Shown here one piece after another: positions 59,672 through 64,000 of a DNA stretch of 64,000 nt. The notes beneath the pieces were generated by a model, which saw only the letters and a list, made by a program, of their open reading frames with translations, made no database searches and was not told where the DNA came from. Both the position numbers and the translations under genes were made by a program. Position 1 is the first letter of the stretch, and every line of letters starts with the position of its first letter. Source of the stretch: Jacaranda mimosifolia (Eukaryota; Streptophyta; Magnoliopsida; Lamiales; Bignoniaceae); assembly GCA_018894105.1 (NCBI GenBank), contig CM032123.1, positions 2,047,001-2,111,000 of the forward strand. Direction: 5' to 3'.

Positions 59672-62600
59672 TTAAAGTAGAAAATGAAAAAGAATGTACA
59701 TAGCATTAAGATATTTTTCTTAGGGCATGTTTGGTTTAAAATATAAATAGTAATGGAGATTTGAATAAAATGAGATAAGATGAGATTAAATAATATATTA
59801 GTTCATTTAATATATAAGATTGACTTTGCAATTAGATGCAACTGATGTATCTTAATTTTTGCTACATATTTGATGTGTAAAATTAGATGTATAAATGACA
59901 AATTTATCCTCGTACTAATAAGGAGATAATATTACAAATAATAATAAACAAAGGGCAAATGCAAGAGCAAATTTTTAATTGGGTCGCACCCGAGAACAAG
60001 ACTATGATCCACACTATTTGTGTTAAAAGTTATTGCAACTGTTTTATTTAATATTTATTGATAAGACTATTAAGTAAGTGCTAGAAAAATACATTTTATT
60101 TAATATTTAGGATCAATTGATTCAATTCTTTCACATTTCCCCCCTCACCAAAATTCACCCGCCCTCCTTTCCCGCTTTATTTTCTCTCATGTCCAAACCA
60201 CAGAAAAAAGCCACAATTCCCATAAAAAATGAGAAAGAAAAAAAAAAGGAAAAAATAAAATTCCTTTATTAAATATTTATCAAAACAAATCAAAAAATTA
60301 TTTAAAATTCAAAACAACAATATATTTTCTTTAAAAGAAAAAAGAAAAAAAGAAAAAACTCAAAACCCCCTTTCAACAATTTGACTGACAGCTCATGGAA
60401 GCGGCGGACTAACTTCAGTTACAGTGTTTTCACTTAGCTGTAATAAAGGCCCACCCATGACGACACGTGGCTTGTCTTCTGCCGTGGATCTGGCAGATTT
60501 TTCTGTCGGCGGAGGTGGTGCAATACGCACAGTGGCGTATTGAATATTCGAGCAGTGTTACTCTATTATTGGGTTTTATGGGCCATGGCTTTACCTTTTT
60601 TCTTATTTCCTTATTTCTTTTTGTCTAATTCTTTTATGAGCTTCCCTTTCCACCGACGAAAATAGTAGTAAAGCGCGTGAAAGCAGTAGCCAACTCGCGC
60701 GTGGCCCGGTGTTGCTGAACGTGAGTCCAACTCCGTACGTGGATGCATCCTTGGCATATTATGCTGTACGCTAGATTTTTCCTTTTTCAAAAAAAAAATA
60801 AAATTAATAATAATAATTATAGTAATAAATAATTTGATGAATAATTCTATGATCAGCCATTTCACCGGATGAGCTGTTTTTTTTTTTCTTTTTTTTCTAG
60901 TTCTATGTTAAAACATATTAATGTTATTACTATTTCATGTCATTCAAGGGGACATAAGTAAATTTATTTTAATGCCATTCAATGACACATATGTAAAATT
61001 ATTAATCCACATGTCATGAAATTTATTAGTAAATTAAAAATTGGTTAAATTTAATAATTACCGTATGATGGTAGGGTCGTCGACGGTCAGTAGCAAGTTT
61101 GGTCAAGCAGTAGGTTAAACAACTCCTACACAGATTGCATGCAAGTCGAAAAAATTTCTCCTTTATTTATCTCTTAATAACATGAATATTTCTAATTTTT
61201 TATTGAAGTGTCTCGATAATGTTTATCCAATACAATATTCCCCAATCTAGCCACATGTCCTCATTCAATGCTAAAATCTTGAGTTAGATGAATTGTCGAG
61301 TCTTATTAAACCTTAATCTGCATAAAAAAGATACGAATTCAATGCAATGTTTAGGAATTTTGACAATAGTTAATGGTTGTTTGATCCTATTTTATTTTAA
61401 TAGATATTACTATTATTATTATTATTATTTAAAGAATGCTTTATGGAAATTAATCTTAATTTATTATTATTTCTTAACTTATATAAGTCTATTCTACGTT
61501 CGTAAAATTAATTATATTAATCATTAACTACACACGTATAATAGGAATAGCATGTCACGAGAAAAAATACATGCAATAAATCAACCGTACTTGTACTTTT
61601 CGCATCAAAGATGGTAGGTAAGTGAATGATTTATAATTTGACCAGAAATTCAATGATGTTCCCACGTGTGGTGTTAGCGTTCTGTAATTATGAATAATAT
61701 GGTTAAGTAGAAACCTTAACTATTAAGAAGAGCATTACTTTTTGTAAAAAAATGAAGTTGAATTGACAAGTCAAGAAATCCTTGATGGTATAATCTTAAT
61801 AATAACATCGAGGAGCCATTCGATGCTTGACACGTGTCAATCTGTGCAACATCATTTTGTAATTAGCTAATGATTAGAAGCAACTAACTGGAAGATGGAA
61901 CTTGTAAGCATCCAATACCTATAAATATAATAATCTGGATACCCATAAGTTGGCTAAATTTATTTGTAGGTAAATTTACTCATTTATTATTAGATATGAG
62001 ATAGTGGATCTATTTATCTGTGATTATGGGTAATGGGTAACCCACGGATACTCGTAATAAATTTTTATTTTTTATATTTATAAAAATAATATTTATTTCT
62101 TAATTTATATAATATTATTCAAATATTATCTAAATAAAACTAATAAAAAAGGCTACAAATTTAAAATATTATATTGAATAAGTACTTTCAAACATATCAA
62201 ATGTTTTAGTTTGAAAAATGCAGATTAAATGGTTACAATTTATTAACTTTAAGTTATGTTATATTTTGAAGTTTAAATATAAATCTCATTATATGTCAAA
62301 AAAAAATTAAACTAAAAGTTTAAACACAACTTAAATGTTGTAGATATCATTAAAAAAGAAAGAAAGAAAAAACGTTATGCCCTCCAAAGAACGGTAGGTA
62401 ATGAGGTGGCGGATAATATTATTCGAATTTTATTGAGTGGGAGAAATGAAGCCCATTACTTGTATTTTTTTAGGTACCCTTGGGTATGAGTAATTTTTTG
62501 TCAGATCTACTAATCCTATATTTTAGTTATTTATTTTTTATTCTATGTTTAGTTATTTATATTATATATATATATATATATAAAAGGACTTTACGCTTAT

Positions 62601-64000
62601 AAATGGTGAATTTTTTTATTACTAATATAAATTTTAATTTATCAAAACTAACCTTACAAATCATCTTTAATTTCCTTTTCCATAACTCCTTTCTTTTCAT
62701 TTATGATTCCCAATCATTAATATTTTTAAAATAATTGACTATTACTTTATAAAAGAGGACGACATGCATGTCACTATATTAACAAATTAAATAATAAATA
62801 CATGAGGACACCAATGCGTAAATTGCTTGATACTTATTTTCAAAGATCTAATATTTTATTAGGATTAATAAAGTATGACTAAAAGAAATGTCACTTTAAT
62901 AATTGATGCAATTTATGCATAATATGCTTTAGAGTTGAGATATTTAGAGGGCCTACTTTAATTGAACTTTCACAATTTCACATATGATAAAAAATGTGTT
63001 GCTAATTGGTCGTTCGTCTTTATAAGTTTAGTGCTTCTTTCTTTTCATTTATTTTTCTTTTCCTTTGCATAAAAGTCACTTTTAGTAAAAATTTCATTAT
63101 GACAAAACTAGCTAATCATGGTGGATTATTTGCAATATTGACTTAAATTTGGAGTCGGATCTAACACTTGTTCTCTTTAAGTGGGAACAATATTAAAAAA
63201 TTAAGTATTTACTACGAAAATATTGATACGAAATAAATTTCATAGATATAACTACAAACTATAGCTACAAATTTTTCGTAATATATGTTTTTTTTTTTTT
63301 AAATAAAGAACAGTAAAAATTATTAACTATCAATCGCTAATCATGTCTGTTACAAGAGCAATATATTAATTCTAAAATCATCCATAAAAAAATTTATATA
63401 TATATATATATATATAAAGTTATTAGCTACGGAGTTGTCGTAATAAAGGTTGACTATGAGAACATCTGCTTCAAATTTAGCGAGGTCAATTTGGTAGCCT
63501 ATGCTATAAATTTTTAGCGTCAATTATGAATTGATCGTAGTTGATGTCCTTATTTTTTGTAATAGTTTAATTTCAAATTTTATAATAAAATTTAAATTAA
63601 ATTTTGATTTATCCTCTCATATAAATTAAACTCAATCCCTAATTATTCATGAATTATTGACACTAAAGGATAATCACATTCCCCGCCATATCCTTTATCA
63701 AATTTCTTTTGTCTTTTCCTTATTGTCCTTTGCCTCTATTTATATCTCTTTTAAGCTGTTTCAAAACTTGAACTGTGGTTAGGAAAAGGACATGTAATAA
63801 GAGAAAAGTGAAATCCATCACATTTTTCATTCAGACAAAGTAAGCATTAAGGTTAATTAATACATTTTTTCAGGTTCCAATAGTATCAGTCTCCAGTCTC
63901 ATGTTCGATCCTAAATGGACTTCTTTGTGCAGTTTATGTTCATTGTATGTAGTTTATACTTAGATTTATTTGGTTTGCGAATAGGAAAATATTGATTTGT
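59672..64000. other. AT-rich right end, no gene recognised
   Basis: A patch of higher GC at 60,375-60,780 contains CACGTG (60,464-60,469) but no ORF. Further CACGTG cores lie at 61,663-61,668 and within a palindrome at 61,827-61,840. A region rich in GGGTAATGGGTAACCC / GGTACCCTTGGGTA near 61,930-62,500 looks like a MITE without definable ends. Dinucleotide TA runs occur at 62,561-62,581 and 63,397-63,416. Confidence 0.5.

Overview
The window is nuclear DNA from a flowering plant, almost certainly a eudicot. It is very AT-rich, genes are split by GT-AG introns, LTR retrotransposons, MITEs and SINEs are abundant, there is a fragment of organelle DNA, and the few genes are typical plant families. 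The species cannot be named from the sequence.

The left two thirds (about 1-45,500) is a decayed tandem array of aromatic prenyltransferase genes (plant UbiA family), all on the minus strand. One copy reads open from exon 2 through exon 12 (32,062-40,478), with both Asp-rich motifs and the usual C-terminal ending. A second copy runs off the left edge (exons 1-2, 431-883). A third is a frameshifted pseudogene (25,685-27,189). Two orphan last exons (4,619-4,660 and 43,837-43,878) mark further lost copies. Two segments of the array (384-5,357 continuing at 16,279-16,505, and 39,500-44,760) are paralogous, so many insertions can be read against an empty site in the other copy.

Mobile elements: a complete but decayed Tat-lineage Ty3/gypsy element (5,358-16,273, 5-bp TSD) with gag, PR, RT, two RNase H domains and IN on the minus strand and a separate antisense gene on the plus strand with its own TATA box; a LINE RNase H fragment split by a Copia element (18,256-25,493), itself split by a hAT-type MITE; a solo LTR inside the third prenyltransferase copy; a gag-deleted LTR element nested in a MITE inside intron 2 of the main prenyltransferase; several hAT-type MITEs with 8-bp TSDs; a TRIM; tRNA-derived SINEs; and several smaller MITE families. 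An organelle-derived block (about 30,480-31,600) carries a mitochondrial rrn18 fragment and a plastid-type trnP.

The right third holds three ordinary loci: a class II phospholipase A1 (minus, 48,408-50,192), a SET-domain protein resembling SDG41 (plus, 53,192-56,464, with one in-frame TAA), and a nuclear tRNA-His (57,434-57,505). From 57,700 to the end I find no gene, only AT-rich sequence, simple repeats and a few CACGTG boxes. No neighbouring genes look co-regulated; the only functional grouping is the prenyltransferase array.
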